NCBI RefSeq assembly: GCF_033095865.1
Contig: NZ_AP019365.1
Span: 5,801,501 to 5,865,500 of the forward strand
Length of the DNA: 64,000 bases
Direction of reading: 5' to 3'
DNA from: Pseudomonas sp. KU43P
Lineage (GTDB): Bacteria; Pseudomonadota; Gammaproteobacteria; Pseudomonadales; Pseudomonadaceae
Positions 1 to 9,474 of the stretch are shown here, one piece after another. The notes under the pieces were generated by a model. It saw only the letters and a list, made by a program, of their open reading frames with translations, made no database searches and was not told the DNA's origin. The position numbers were made by a program, and so were the translations under genes. Within the stretch, counting starts at the first letter, position 1, and the number at the start of each line of letters is the position of its first letter.

Positions 1-1
1 C

Positions 2-1117
2 CGCATCTACTACCTGGCTACAGCGCCGAACCTGTTCGTGCCGATCGCCAACCACCTGCGCATCGCCGGGCTGGCCGACAACGAAGCGCGCATCGTACTG
101 GAAAAGCCGATTGGTCATTCGCTGGATTCGGCCACGGCCATCAATGAAGCAATTGGTCATGTATTCGAGGAGTGCCAGGTCTTTCGCATCGACCACTACC
201 TGGGCAAGGAGACGGTTCAGAACCTCATGGCCCTTCGCTTCGCCAATGCGCTGCTTGAACCGGTATGGCGCAACAGCCAGGTCGACCATGTGCAGATCAG
301 CGTCTGTGAAACACTTGGTGTAGAGAACCGCGGCGGGTATTACGACCGCGCCGGCGCCACCCGGGATATGCTGCAGAACCACCTGCTGCAGCTGTTGTGC
401 CTGGTGGCCATGGAGCCTCCGGCGCAATTCGATGCCGAGGCCGTGCGCGACGAGAAAGTGAAGATTCTGCGCGCCCTGAAACCGATCAGCGGCCAGGACG
501 TGCAGGACAAGACCGTGCGCGGCCAGTATGGCCCCGGACATATCGGCGGCCAGGAAGTACCGGCCTATTACTTCGAAAAGGACGTGGACAACGACAGCGA
601 TACCGAAACTTTCGTCGCCGTCCAGGCGCACATCGACAACTGGCGCTGGGCCGGTGTGCCCTTCTACCTGCGCACTGGCAAGCGTATGGCGCGGCGCTCA
701 TCGCAGATCGTCATCCAGTTCAAGCCCGTGCCACACGAGCTGTTCAGCGGCGGCCAGGTCAATCAGCTGCTGATTCAGCTACAACCGGACGAGCGCATCA
801 GCCTGCGCATGATGACCAAGAGCCCTGGCAAGGGCATGCGACTGGAGCCAGTAGACCTGAACCTGAACCTGGCACAGGTATTCGGCCAGACCCGCCGCTG
901 GGACGCTTACGAGCGGCTGTTGCTGGATGTACTGGAAGGTGATTCGACGCTGTTCATGCGCCGTGACGAAGTGGAAGCCGCGTGGGCGTGGATCGATCCG
1001 ATCATCAAAGGCTGGGAAGAGCATTTCCAGGCGCCACGCCACTATGCCGCTGGCAGCAACGGCCCGGAACAGGCCAATAGCCTGCTGCTGCACCTGGGAA
1101 GGCAGTGGCACAACTGA
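2..1117 (+). CDS. zwf: Glucose-6-phosphate 1-dehydrogenase (5' end outside window)
   Basis: Oxidises glucose-6-phosphate to 6-phosphogluconolactone with NAD(P)+, the entry step of the oxidative pentose phosphate and Entner-Doudoroff routes in the cytoplasm. The reading frame is open from base 2, so the N-terminal Rossmann part is missing. The retained part starts in the IYYLATAP segment and has the substrate-binding signature RIDHYLGKE (about bases 187-213), then GGYYDRAGATRDMLQNH and the YLRTGKRM segment. The C-terminus is complete and ends at a TGA. The rest of the gene must lie to the left. Pseudomonads often carry several zwf paralogues, and I cannot tell which one this is. A perfect hairpin follows the stop. 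Confidence 0.95.
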   Translation, partial: RIYYLATAPNLFVPIANHLRIAGLADNEARIVLEKPIGHSLDSATAINEAIGHVFEECQVFRIDHYLGKETVQNLMALRFANALLEPVWRNSQVDHVQISVCETLGVENRGGYYDRAGATRDMLQNHLLQLLCLVAMEPPAQFDAEAVRDEKVKILRALKPISGQDVQDKTVRGQYGPGHIGGQEVPAYYFEKDVDNDSDTETFVAVQAHIDNWRWAGVPFYLRTGKRMARRSSQIVIQFKPVPHELFSGGQVNQLLIQLQPDERISLRMMTKSPGKGMRLEPVDLNLNLAQVFGQTRRWDAYERLLLDVLEGDSTLFMRRDEVEAAWAWIDPIIKGWEEHFQAPRHYAAGSNGPEQANSLLLHLGRQWHN

Positions 1118-1160
1118 AAGGCTTCACGCTGCATCAGCGAAATGAAGGCACCTAGGGTGG

Positions 1161-1184
1161 TGGCGCCAGCATGGGCTGGCGCCA
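1161..1184. terminator. Perfect hairpin downstream of zwf
   Basis: Stem TGGCGCCAGC / GCTGGCGCCA with a 4-base loop, 43 bases after the zwf stop. There is no T-run, so it may be a 3'-end stabilising stem or a weak terminator rather than a classical intrinsic terminator. Confidence 0.4.
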
Positions 1185-1204
1185 ATCATCAAAGGGTATG
1201 AAAC

Positions 1205-1522
1205 ATGACTATCGAGAGCAAAGACTGGTACGCGCAAAACAACACCATGCCTGGTGATCAATTCTTCCGTGTCTACGGCAAGGTCACCGTCAACCACCCG
1301 GGGATCGAACCCGTCTTGGTGCCGTATGAAGGCCCTCAATTCCTGGACCTCGCCATGCGCCTGACGCTGAAACTGGTGGAGCACGAAGGCATCTTCCCTG
1401 CTGTCGTGTGCGAGAAAAATGTCAGCTTCAGTGCCGAGGCACTGACACAGAACGTTCCTTTCGTTGAAATCCGCCATGAAGGCAAGAGGCTGATTTCCAT
1501 GCAGGTCCAGCAAACCTGCTGA
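1205..1522 (+). CDS. Small conserved hypothetical protein (105 aa)
   Basis: A 105-residue soluble protein starting MTIESKDWYAQ. I see no signal peptide, membrane segment or recognisable catalytic motif. It has its own start 87 bases after zwf and is followed by a strong terminator, so it is either monocistronic or the tail of a zwf transcript. The GC-rich codon pattern matches the neighbours. I do not recognise the family, and the function is unknown. Confidence 0.75.
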   Translation: MTIESKDWYAQNNTMPGDQFFRVYGKVTVNHPGIEPVLVPYEGPQFLDLAMRLTLKLVEHEGIFPAVVCEKNVSFSAEALTQNVPFVEIRHEGKRLISMQVQQTC

Positions 1523-1530
1523 CCGCGCAA

Positions 1531-1560
1531 GGGGCCTGGTTGCAGGCCCCTCCTTCTTTT
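1531..1560 (+). terminator. Intrinsic terminator
   Basis: GGGGCCTG / CAGGCCCC stem with a GTTG loop followed by TCCTTCTTTT, starting 8 bases after the preceding stop codon. Confidence 0.85.
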
Positions 1561-1580
1561 ATCGGCACATCTCGAATCAG

Positions 1581-1596
1581 GTGAATATTTATACAG
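1581..1596. promoter_or_regulatory. Possible LexA (SOS) box upstream of uvrD
   Basis: On the minus strand this reads CTGTATAAATATTCAC. It fits the CTGT-N8-ACAG SOS pattern on one side, with mismatches in the second half. It lies 43 bases before the uvrD start. uvrD is SOS-controlled in Escherichia coli, so the position is plausible, but the half-site mismatch keeps confidence low. Confidence 0.4.
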
Positions 1597-1638
1597 TAGA
1601 GATTTGCCCTCCCCCCTGCCTCCCCCTAGAATGGCCGG

Positions 1639-3825
1639 ATGCACACAGACGACCTCTCCCTCCTGCTCAATTCCCTCAACGATGCCCAACGTCAGGCTGT
1701 CGCGGCCACGCTCGGGCGCCAACTGGTGCTTGCGGGCGCCGGTTCCGGTAAAACCCGCGTGCTGGTGCACCGCATCGCCTGGCTGATCCAGGTGGAGCAG
1801 GCCTCGCCGCACTCGATCCTGTCGGTGACCTTCACCAACAAGGCTGCCGCCGAGATGCGCCAGCGGATCGAGCAACTGCTGGGCATCAACCCGGCAGGTA
1901 TGTGGGTCGGCACCTTCCACGGCCTGGCGCACCGCCTGTTGCGGGCGCACTGGCAGGAAGCCCGCCTGGTACAGAACTTCCAGATTCTCGACAGCGATGA
2001 CCAGCAGCGCCTGATCAAGCGGGTGATGCGCGAACTCGGCCTGGACGAGCAGAAATGGCCCGCGCGCCAAGCGCAGTGGTTCATCAACGGGCAGAAGGAC
2101 GAGGGCCTGCGGCCACAGCATATCCAAGCCAGCGGCGACCTGTTCCTGCAGACCATGCGTGATGTCTACAGTGCCTACGAACAGGCCTGTGAGCGTGCCG
2201 GGGTCATCGACTTCTCCGAATTGCTGCTTCGCGCCCTCGACCTGTGGCGCGACCACCCTGGTCTGTTGGAGCACTACCAGCGGCGCTTCCGCCATCTGCT
2301 GGTTGACGAATTCCAGGACACCAACGCCGTGCAGTACGCCTGGTTGCGCCTGCTGGCAGGCAAGCATGGCGGCAGCCTGATGGCGGTGGGCGACGACGAC
2401 CAGTCGATCTACGGCTGGCGCGGCGCCAAGATCGAGAACATCCACCAGTACACAGCCGACTTCCCCGACGCCGAGATGATCCGCCTGGAGCAGAACTACC
2501 GCTCCACCGGTGGCATCCTCAAGGCCGCCAACGCCCTGATCGCCAACAACAGCGGGCGCCTGGGCAAGGAACTGTGGACCGACCTGGGCGAAGGCGAGCC
2601 GCTGACCCTGTATGCGGCCTATAACGAGCACGATGAAGCGCGTTATGTGGTGGAAACCATCGAGAGCCTGATCAAGGGCGGCAGCTCGCGCAGCGATATC
2701 GCCATTCTGTACCGCTCCAACGCCCAATCTCGGGTACTCGAAGAGGCCCTGCTGCGCGAGCGCATTCCCTACCGCATCTATGGTGGCCAGCGATTCTTCG
2801 AACGCGCCGAAATCAAGAATGCCATGGCTTATCTGCGCCTGCTCGAAGGACGCGGCAACGACGCGGCACTAGAGCGGGTCATCAACGTGCCACCCCGCGG
2901 CATTGGCGAGAAGACCGTCGAAGCCATCCGCGAGCATGCCCGTCACAGCCAGCTATCCATGTGGGAAGCGATGTGTCAGCTGATTGCCGCCAAGGCACTC
3001 AAAGGCCGTGCAGCCGGTGCTCTGGGTGCGTTCATCGAATTGATCGAAAACCTGGCCGGCAAAGTGGCGGACATGCCATTGCACACGATGACCCAAACGG
3101 TCATCGAGCAGTCCGGGCTGATCATCTATCACCAAGAAGAAAAAGGTGAAAAGGGCCAGGCACGGGTAGAAAACCTTGAGGAACTGGTCAGTGCAGCGCG
3201 CAACTTCGAGGCCAGCGAAGACGACGCCGACCTCTCGCCGCTCTCGGCCTTCCTCGGCCACGCCTCACTGGAAGCGGGTGAAGCCCAGGCCGACGAACAC
3301 GAAGACAGCATTCAGTTGATGACCCTGCACAGCGCCAAGGGCCTGGAATTCCCCTACGTGTTCCTCGTGGGCATGGAAGAAGGGCTGTTTCCGCACAAGA
3401 TGAGCCTGGAAGAGCCCGGCCGCCTTGAAGAGGAACGCCGCCTGGCCTATGTGGGCATCACCCGCGCCATGCGCCAGCTGATCATGACCTACGCCGAGAC
3501 GCGGCGCCTGTATGGCAGCGAGACCTACAACAAGGTGTCGCGCTTCGTCAGGGAAATTCCGGCAGGGCTGGTTCAGGAAGTACGCTTGTCCAACAGTGTC
3601 AGCCGCCCGTTCGGAGGTTCGCAGAGCAGCACCAGTAGCCTGTTCGCCAACGCCAGCATTCCGCAGACCGCCTTCAGCCTTGGCCAGCGCGTGCAGCATT
3701 CGGTATTCGGTGAAGGGGTCATCCTCAACTTCGAAGGTTCCGGTGCCCAGGCGCGGGTGCAGGTGAACTTTGCCGAAGGCAGCAAGTGGCTGATGCTGGG
3801 GTACGCCAAGCTCGAGGCGATCTGA
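1639..3825 (+). CDS. uvrD: DNA helicase II (UvrD/Rep superfamily 1A)
   Basis: A 728-residue ATP-dependent 3'-5' helicase that acts in nucleotide excision repair and methyl-directed mismatch repair. Walker A is LAGAGSGKT near residue 32, and TFTNKAA is motif Ia. LLVDEFQDTN is the DExx motif II, GDDDQSIYGWRGA motif III, and QNYRSTGGIL motif IV. LHSAKGLEF and VGITRAM are motifs V and VI near residues 560 and 620. The C-terminal tail contains the FGEGVILNFEG Tudor-like segment that contacts RNA polymerase in this family. The length matches Pseudomonas UvrD. No strong Shine-Dalgarno sequence is visible before the ATG. A possible LexA box lies upstream. Confidence 0.96.
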   Translation: MHTDDLSLLLNSLNDAQRQAVAATLGRQLVLAGAGSGKTRVLVHRIAWLIQVEQASPHSILSVTFTNKAAAEMRQRIEQLLGINPAGMWVGTFHGLAHRLLRAHWQEARLVQNFQILDSDDQQRLIKRVMRELGLDEQKWPARQAQWFINGQKDEGLRPQHIQASGDLFLQTMRDVYSAYEQACERAGVIDFSELLLRALDLWRDHPGLLEHYQRRFRHLLVDEFQDTNAVQYAWLRLLAGKHGGSLMAVGDDDQSIYGWRGAKIENIHQYTADFPDAEMIRLEQNYRSTGGILKAANALIANNSGRLGKELWTDLGEGEPLTLYAAYNEHDEARYVVETIESLIKGGSSRSDIAILYRSNAQSRVLEEALLRERIPYRIYGGQRFFERAEIKNAMAYLRLLEGRGNDAALERVINVPPRGIGEKTVEAIREHARHSQLSMWEAMCQLIAAKALKGRAAGALGAFIELIENLAGKVADMPLHTMTQTVIEQSGLIIYHQEEKGEKGQARVENLEELVSAARNFEASEDDADLSPLSAFLGHASLEAGEAQADEHEDSIQLMTLHSAKGLEFPYVFLVGMEEGLFPHKMSLEEPGRLEEERRLAYVGITRAMRQLIMTYAETRRLYGSETYNKVSRFVREIPAGLVQEVRLSNSVSRPFGGSQSSTSSLFANASIPQTAFSLGQRVQHSVFGEGVILNFEGSGAQARVQVNFAEGSKWLMLGYAKLEAI

Positions 3826-3853
3826 CGCCTTCCAGGCCGCCATCACCGGTAAG

Positions 3854-3874
3854 CCGGCTCCACACAGGAGCCGG
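3854..3874. terminator. Hairpin after uvrD
   Basis: CCGGCTCC / GGAGCCGG stem, REP-like in sequence, 29 bases after the uvrD stop. It probably ends or protects the uvrD transcript. There is no T-run. Confidence 0.4.
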
Positions 3875-3989
3875 ATCTGCCAGCCTGAAACATTCAGGCA
3901 AAAGCTCGAAACATTATGTCGCTGGTCATGTGCCCTGGAACCTGTGCACCATGGCGCGCGTGCAATCCACAACAGGGGAAATCCCATTT

Positions 3990-4844
3990 ATGCAACGTTT
4001 TCTTAGCATCGCACTGGCGCTCTGCGTCGGCCTGACGCTGAGCCTGGATGCCAACGCCAAGCGTTTCGGCGGCGGCAAGAGCTCGGGCTCCGCGCCAATC
4101 CACCAGACCCGCCAGGCTACGCCAACCACGCCTGCTGCCGCGCCGACCGCTCCAGGCCGCGCACCGGCTGCTGCCAGCGGTGCTTCGCGCTGGCTGGGCC
4201 CGCTGGCCGGCCTCGCCGCCGGTGGCCTGCTGGCGTCCATGTTCATGGGCGACGGCTTCGAGGGCTTCCAGATCATGGACTTCCTGATCGTCGCACTCAT
4301 CGCCTTCCTGGTGTTCCGCTTCATTGCCGCGCGTCGCCGCCAGCAGCAGCCGCAAATGGCCGCTCCGGGCCATGCGCCGTTCCAACGCGAAGCTCACGCA
4401 CAGCCTGCCCAGCCGTCGATCTTCGGAGGTTCGGCCGCACCTGCCGCCGCTGCCGCTCCGGTCATCAAAGCGCCGGCCTGGTTCAACGAGCAGAGCTTCC
4501 TGGCCGCCGCCCGTAGCCACTTCCAGTCGCTGCAGCAGCACTGGGATGCCAACGAGATGGACAAGATCGCCGAATTCGTCACCCCGCAAATGCTCGAGTT
4601 CCTCAAGCGCGAGCGTGCTGACCTGGGTGATGGCTTCCAGTCCACCTACATCGACGACCTCGATGTGCAACTGGACGGTGTCGACGATCGCGCCGATCGT
4701 ACCGACGCCACCCTGACCTTCCGTGGTGTATCGAAGACCTCGCGCTTCGACCAGGGCGAAGCCTTCAGCGAAAGCTGGCACATGGTTCGCGCCCAGGGCG
4801 AGAATCAGCCTTGGCTGGTCGCAGGTATCCGTCAGAACGGTTAA
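3990..4844 (+). CDS. Tim44-like domain membrane protein
   Basis: A 284-residue protein with an N-terminal signal or membrane anchor (MQRFLSIALALCVGLTLSL), then an Ala/Pro/Thr-rich low-complexity linker. A Gly-rich patch and a second hydrophobic helix follow (FLIVALIAFLVFRFIA, about residues 90-105), then a basic and Gln-rich stretch. The C-terminal half (about residues 155-284) is a Tim44/MBA1-type alpha+beta domain (LAAARSHFQSLQQHWDANEMD...). In bacteria this family is of unknown role. I chose the ATG at 3990 because it begins the signal peptide, whereas earlier in-frame starts add unrelated residues. A strong terminator follows directly. Confidence 0.8.
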   Translation: MQRFLSIALALCVGLTLSLDANAKRFGGGKSSGSAPIHQTRQATPTTPAAAPTAPGRAPAAASGASRWLGPLAGLAAGGLLASMFMGDGFEGFQIMDFLIVALIAFLVFRFIAARRRQQQPQMAAPGHAPFQREAHAQPAQPSIFGGSAAPAAAAAPVIKAPAWFNEQSFLAAARSHFQSLQQHWDANEMDKIAEFVTPQMLEFLKRERADLGDGFQSTYIDDLDVQLDGVDDRADRTDATLTFRGVSKTSRFDQGEAFSESWHMVRAQGENQPWLVAGIRQNG

Positions 4845-4860
4845 CCGTCGCACGTTGTAC

Positions 4861-4896
4861 AAAAAACCCCGGGCCTGTCCCGGGGTTTTTGCTTTT
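4861..4896 (+). terminator. Intrinsic terminator
   Basis: ACCCCGGG / CCCGGGGT stem bounded by A-run and T-run, 17 bases after the Tim44-like gene. It can act in both directions. Confidence 0.85.
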
Positions 4897-4958
4897 GCCA
4901 GAGTGGCCTACTAGGGTATAACGCGCAGCGTTGTCATCAAGGTTAGAGGATGTGAACC

Positions 4959-5366
4959 GTGGAAGAAGTGATCGAACAACTCCGTGAAGCCAATGAACCC
5001 GTGCCGGTGCCGCTGGAGCTTCCTGACGAAGACCAACTGGTCGAAATCGAGGAGCAACTGTTCATCAACATTCCGTTCGTGTTCAAGGAATTCCTGTTGA
5101 CCGTCAGTGACGTGGTATACGGCTCACTGGAGCCGGTAACCGCCACCGACCCGCAATCGCACACCTACCTGCCCGAAGTTGCGGCCAATGCCTGGGATGC
5201 CGGGGTTCCGCGCGACCTGATCCCACTGTGCCAGGACGGCGACAATTACTACTGCGTCGAAGAAGACGGCACCGTGGTGCTGTGGGATGGCGAAGAGGAA
5301 GCCGTCGCCGAAGACAGTTGGGAATCGGTGTGGCACTGGGCACGCGACGTCTGGCTGGAAAGCTGA
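4959..5366 (+). CDS. SMI1/KNR4 (SUKH) family protein
   Basis: A 135-residue acidic protein starting at GTG, preceded by the AGAGGA-type ribosome site. The features IEEQLFINIPFVFKEFLLTVSD near the N-terminus and the later IPLCQDGDNYYCVEEDGTVVLWDGEEE fit the SUKH-1 fold, in which the DGDNYYC turn is typical. SUKH proteins include immunity proteins against nuclease toxins. No toxin gene lies next to this one, so here it may be a stand-alone housekeeping member or an orphan immunity protein. It is transcribed alone, between a terminator and a convergent antiporter gene. Confidence 0.75.
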   Translation: MEEVIEQLREANEPVPVPLELPDEDQLVEIEEQLFINIPFVFKEFLLTVSDVVYGSLEPVTATDPQSHTYLPEVAANAWDAGVPRDLIPLCQDGDNYYCVEEDGTVVLWDGEEEAVAEDSWESVWHWARDVWLES

Positions 5367-5419
5367 CCGGTAAGTAGCCGTAAAAAATGATGGCCACAAG
5401 CCATCCGCCTTCGTAAAAT

Positions 5420-5442
5420 CGCCAGGCCTTCTGCGCCTGGCG
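5420..5442. terminator. Hairpin between convergent genes
   Basis: CGCCAGG / CCTGGCG stem between the SUKH gene and the convergent antiporter gene. It may serve as a shared transcription end. Confidence 0.4.
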
Positions 5443-5501
5443 ACATCGCTACCGCTTCATCCCCTCGGACTTCGGTGGAATCTCGCGCAGAGGGCATGCC
5501 C

Positions 5502-7262
5502 TCAGTGAGTATGGTCGCGGCTATTCTCAAGGGTCTCCAACAAGGCAATCTGCATGCGCGAATGCACGCGGATGAACCAACGCCACAGCAAAGCCACCAC
5601 TGCCGCCGCCACCACTGCGATGATCAGCAATAGCTCGTTGGTCGGCAGAATGCTCGCAGACAGCGCAGACAGCAGCAGGAATATCACCAGAAGCGACAGC
5701 AGAGGTATCACCTCGGCAATCACACGGCGCACCCGCTGAGTATGTCGCCCGGCCATTTCCGGCTTGACCCCCATTTCCGCCAGTAACATCGACAGCGCCT
5801 TGAGCTTGCGGTACGCCGCGATCAAGAATGGCAGCGACAGCAGCAGCGCCGCCCCCCAGATCATCGCCTTCTGCTGGCTCACATCACTGATCCATTCAGC
5901 GAGCCATTCGCCGATGCGGCCAGCGAAGTAGCCACCGCTGAAGAAGATCGCAATGACTAACGCCAGATTCACACCCACCTGCAACAGGATGCGCCGGATC
6001 ATCGCTGCCAGCATGGCGCTCTCGCCTTGCGGCTGGATGCTGCGCAACCATTCGCCATAGAGCGACAGCACGCGCGACAGCCGACTGGGCATCACCCTGC
6101 CAAGCTTCAGTGAAAGGGGATCGGCCGCGCGGATCAGGTAGGGCGTCAATAGCGTGGTAATGGCTGAAACCGCCACGGCGACCGGATAGAGGAAATCGCT
6201 GGTTACCTGCAGGGTCATGCCCAAAGCCGCGATGATGAAAGAAAATTCGCCAATCTGTGACAGACCCATACCCACACGCAGCGAAGTACGCCCGTCATTG
6301 CCGGCAATGAATGCCCCCATGCCGCAGGACAGCATCTTGCCCAACACCACCGCCAGAGTGATGACCACGATCGGCCAGGCGTAATCGAGCAAGACTTGCG
6401 GGTCGATCATCAAGCCGATGGCTACGAAGAAGATGGCACTGAACAGGTCACGCACCGGTTCGATCAGCCGCTCGATCTTCAGGAGCTGGCGCGACTCGGC
6501 CATGATCGCGCCGATCAGGAAGGCGCCCAGTACCATGCTGTACTCGAGCTTTACCACCAGCAGGCAGAAGCCGAAACACAGGCCCAGCACGGTAATCAGC
6601 AACATCTCGTTGCTTTCGAACTTCGCCACATAGGCCAGCAGCCGCGGTACCAGCAGAATGCCGATGACCAGCGCGACAATCATGAACAACGACAACTTGC
6701 CCACGGTGGAGAACACTTCCCCGGAACTGACCGTACCGCTGACCGCGATGCCCGAAAGCAAGGCAATGATGCCGATACCGAGGATGTCCTCGACAATCAG
6801 CACGCCGAAGATCAGCTGGGCAAAACGCTCGTTCTTCATCTTCAGGTCGTTGAGTGCCTTGACGATGATGGTGGTCGAGGAAATCGCCAGGATGGCGCCG
6901 AGGAACAGCGAGTCCATGGTGTTCCAGCCAAACCAGCGACCGATCTCGAAACCGATCCAGATCATCAGGACGATTTCCAGGAACGCCGCGATGAACGCTG
7001 TGGCACCCACCTTGAACAGCTTGCGCAGGCTGAACTCGAGCCCCAGGCAGAACATCAGGAAGATCACTCCCAGCTCGGCAAGAGTCTTGATCGTGTCTTC
7101 GTCGTGAATCAAGCCGAACGGCGGTGTGTGCGGGCCGATGATGAAGCCGGCGACGATGTAGCCCAGTACAACGGGCTGCTTGAGGCGATGGAAGAGGATC
7201 GTTACCACCCCGGCAACCAGCATGATCACTGCCAAATCCTGGATGAAGCTGATGGCATGCAT
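5502..7262 (-). CDS. Kef-type cation:proton antiporter (CPA2 family)
   Basis: A 586-residue inner-membrane protein. The first ~390 residues form the 12-13 helix Na+/H+ exchanger domain (LGYIVAGFIIGPHTPP, then LGVIFLMFCLGLEFSL and GMGLSQIGEFSFI). After a ~100-residue linker, two to four more hydrophobic segments follow in the C-terminal third. No C-terminal TrkA-N nucleotide-binding domain is visible, unlike KefB/KefC, so regulation must differ. The start at 7262 (MHAISFIQDL) has a well-placed AGGAG. It likely exchanges K+ or Na+ for H+. It is divergent from the thioesterase gene. Confidence 0.85.
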   Translation of the reverse strand: MHAISFIQDLAVIMLVAGVVTILFHRLKQPVVLGYIVAGFIIGPHTPPFGLIHDEDTIKTLAELGVIFLMFCLGLEFSLRKLFKVGATAFIAAFLEIVLMIWIGFEIGRWFGWNTMDSLFLGAILAISSTTIIVKALNDLKMKNERFAQLIFGVLIVEDILGIGIIALLSGIAVSGTVSSGEVFSTVGKLSLFMIVALVIGILLVPRLLAYVAKFESNEMLLITVLGLCFGFCLLVVKLEYSMVLGAFLIGAIMAESRQLLKIERLIEPVRDLFSAIFFVAIGLMIDPQVLLDYAWPIVVITLAVVLGKMLSCGMGAFIAGNDGRTSLRVGMGLSQIGEFSFIIAALGMTLQVTSDFLYPVAVAVSAITTLLTPYLIRAADPLSLKLGRVMPSRLSRVLSLYGEWLRSIQPQGESAMLAAMIRRILLQVGVNLALVIAIFFSGGYFAGRIGEWLAEWISDVSQQKAMIWGAALLLSLPFLIAAYRKLKALSMLLAEMGVKPEMAGRHTQRVRRVIAEVIPLLSLLVIFLLLSALSASILPTNELLLIIAVVAAAVVALLWRWFIRVHSRMQIALLETLENSRDHTH

Positions 7263-7546
7263 GGCGCGATTCTCCTTTCTCGAAGCCCTGTAAGTAGATG
7301 CCCAGGCAGACCGCTCCTCTGCCGAGACAACCCCGAGCGAGCAGCAAGTACATACTGTATTGAATGCAGGAAAGCCCATGTTGCATGGGCGTACTCAGGT
7401 TAACATCGCACCCCGCCGCAAAATGCCGGTGCAATATGTAGAAACAGATCGGCTGGTTAACCGCCTGTGATGGCATGATCGGCGTGACCATGGCGCCGCA
7501 ACCAACGTCCCGTACCAGAAGGCAAACTTAAAAAGGGGATACAGAA

Positions 7547-8092
7547 GTGTCAGCAGATAACGACCCCGATTGGCCCGATACCGCGCAACCTCACCGTGAG
7601 CACACTATGGAACCTGGAAACGCCCAGCTGAGCATGACCGTCCTGATGACCCCGGACATGGCCAACTTTTCTGGCAACGTACATGGCGGCACCCTGCTCA
7701 AGTACCTCGACGAAGTGGCTTACGCTTGCGCCAGCCGTTATGCCGGCAGCTATGTGGTAACGCTGTCGGTAGACCAAGTGATCTTCCGCGAGCCTGTGCA
7801 TGTCGGCGAGCTGGTGACCTTCCTCGCCTCGGTCAACTATACCGGCAACACATCGATGGAAGTGGGCATCAAGGTGGTCACCGAGAACATCCGCGAGCGC
7901 TCGGTGCGCCATTCCAACAGCTGCTTCTTCACCATGGTCGCGGTAGACGACAACCGCCGCCCAGTGCCAGTGCCTCCGCGCCAACCGCATTCCAGCGAAG
8001 AGAAACGCCGCTTCCTTCAGGGCCAGCAGCGTCGGCAGATCCGTCAGGAGCTGGAAAAACGCTATCAGGACCTGAAGACCGACTCGATCTAG
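7547..8092 (+). CDS. Acyl-CoA thioesterase, hotdog fold (YciA/BACH type)
   Basis: Hydrolyses acyl-CoA thioesters in the cytoplasm. The hotdog domain has the family signature [21 protein letters not shown], followed by the [10 protein letters not shown] strand and a basic C-terminal tail. The annotated start is a GTG at 7547 after a GGGG-type site (181 aa). An ATG at 7607 giving 161 residues ([10 protein letters not shown]) agrees better with the usual domain start and may be the true one. The 3' end overlaps the convergent pdxY by 4 bases. Confidence 0.85.
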   Translation: MSADNDPDWPDTAQPHREHTMEPGNAQLSMTVLMTPDMANFSGNVHGGTLLKYLDEVAYACASRYAGSYVVTLSVDQVIFREPVHVGELVTFLASVNYTGNTSMEVGIKVVTENIRERSVRHSNSCFFTMVAVDDNRRPVPVPPRQPHSSEEKRRFLQGQQRRQIRQELEKRYQDLKTDSI

Positions 8093-8961
8093 AACGCCAG
8101 GCGCTGCGCCTCGAAACGCACGCGCGGGTGGGCGATGCGATCCTGGGCTCGCACCAGTTGCAGTTCGTAACTGGCGCAGGCCTGGGTTTCCAGCAGCACT
8201 TCGTGCACCGCTGCCGCGGTGAACTCGAACGCTTGCGTCCAGCTGTCGCCCAGCAGCACACGCGCCAGGAAAAGACCCGAGGTAAGGTCGCCGACGCCCA
8301 CCGGCTGTCGTGGAAACGCCAGCAGCGGGCGACGCAGGTGCCAGCTCTCGTCACGGGTTACCAGAAGCATCTCGAACATGTCCTGCTCGCGCCCCGGGTA
8401 GGCCAGGTGCTTGACCAGCACCACCTGCGGACCACGCTCCAGCAGGCTACGGGCCATACTCACGCAATCCTCCAGTGACTGCGCCCTTCGGCCGCAGAAG
8501 CTGTCCAGTTCGAGCTGGTTGGGGCACAGGATGTCAGCTTTTGCTGCGGCCTCGTCGAGCAGGAATTCGCTGACCTCCTGAGGCACGATGCAACCCTTCT
8601 CCGGGTGACCCATGACCGGGTCGCACAGGTACAGTGCCTTGGGGTTCACGGCCTTGATCCGCTCCACCCCGGCGAGGATTGCCCGCCCCTGCTCGGCGCT
8701 GCCCAGGTAGCCGGACAGCACCGCATCGCAATGGCCCAGCTCGCCGATGCTGGCAATACCTTCCACCAACGCGGGAATTTGCGCCGGGGCAAGCACTTCG
8801 CCCGCCCACTGGCCATACTGAGTGTGATTGGAGAATTGCACGGTATTGAGCGGCCAGACATTGACCCCGATACGCTGCATGGGAAACACCGCGGCGCTGT
8901 TTCCGGCGTGGCCGAACACCACGTGGGACTGGATGGCGAGCAAGTGCGGGGTACGTTTCAT
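8089..8961 (-). CDS. pdxY: Pyridoxal kinase PdxY
   Basis: Phosphorylates pyridoxal in vitamin B6 salvage. At 290 residues it has the exact usual length. It has the N-terminal [18 protein letters not shown] motif of the PfkB/ribokinase superfamily B6 kinases, YLCDPVMGH in the middle, and the anion-hole/catalytic segment [12 protein letters not shown] (GXGD) near residue 225. The ATG at 8961 is chosen because the conserved domain begins at once. It faces the divergent DUF3301 gene across about 120 bases. Confidence 0.95.
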   Translation of the reverse strand: MKRTPHLLAIQSHVVFGHAGNSAAVFPMQRIGVNVWPLNTVQFSNHTQYGQWAGEVLAPAQIPALVEGIASIGELGHCDAVLSGYLGSAEQGRAILAGVERIKAVNPKALYLCDPVMGHPEKGCIVPQEVSEFLLDEAAAKADILCPNQLELDSFCGRRAQSLEDCVSMARSLLERGPQVVLVKHLAYPGREQDMFEMLLVTRDESWHLRRPLLAFPRQPVGVGDLTSGLFLARVLLGDSWTQAFEFTAAAVHEVLLETQACASYELQLVRAQDRIAHPRVRFEAQRLAF

Positions 8962-9081
8962 GCGCAAGGATTCCAAAGCTGTTTCAAGGATTGTGCGTCG
9001 CGCAGTATGAACTCGATTGCCACCTGTACGACAGGCCAGGGACGCAGTTAAGCTGGTTCGACCTGTTTGGAGCATATGCAA

Positions 9082-9474
9082 ATGTTGACCCTGGAGAATC
9101 TCTTCGTCCTGATGCTGGTGGCCACGGCGGGCGCTTGGTTATGGCACAACCATGGGCTGCGCGAGAAGGCCCTGGAGCGGGTCAAGCAACACTTCGCCAA
9201 GCTGGACCTGGAACTGCTCGACGACGCCGTCGCGCTCAAGCGCATCGCCTTCGTGCGCGACGCCAACGGCCGCAAGCGCCTGGCACGGGTCTATGCCTTC
9301 GAGTTCACCGTGACCGGTGAACAACGCCACCCCGGTACCGTGACCCAGTTCGGTGCCCATAGCGTGCAGATCGAGCTGGCACCCTACCCGTTCGAGATCA
9401 AGACGCCGCCCCGAGCCGACAACGTGATCGAAATGCAGCAGTGGCGCCAGGAGCACAACCGCTGGCGCAACTGA
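9082..9474 (+). CDS. DUF3301 family membrane-anchored protein
   Basis: About 130 residues with one N-terminal hydrophobic helix ([18 protein letters not shown]) and a cytoplasmic basic domain with the family pattern [19 protein letters not shown] and [10 protein letters not shown]. Function unknown. The start ATG at 9082 has GGAG at a 9-base spacing. ATG 9076 is an alternative that is too close to the Shine-Dalgarno sequence. The stop touches the convergent CobW stop with no gap. Confidence 0.75.
   Translation: MLTLENLFVLMLVATAGAWLWHNHGLREKALERVKQHFAKLDLELLDDAVALKRIAFVRDANGRKRLARVYAFEFTVTGEQRHPGTVTQFGAHSVQIELAPYPFEIKTPPRADNVIEMQQWRQEHNRWRN

Noticed and set aside
1336..2727. 463-codon minus-strand frame across the 105-aa gene and uvrD
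   Set aside because: Shadow of uvrD codon usage, low-complexity Gln/Val/Gly text and no start context.
4959..5366. SUKH protein as the immunity half of a toxin system
   Set aside because: No toxin or secretion gene is nearby, so this cannot be supported from the window.
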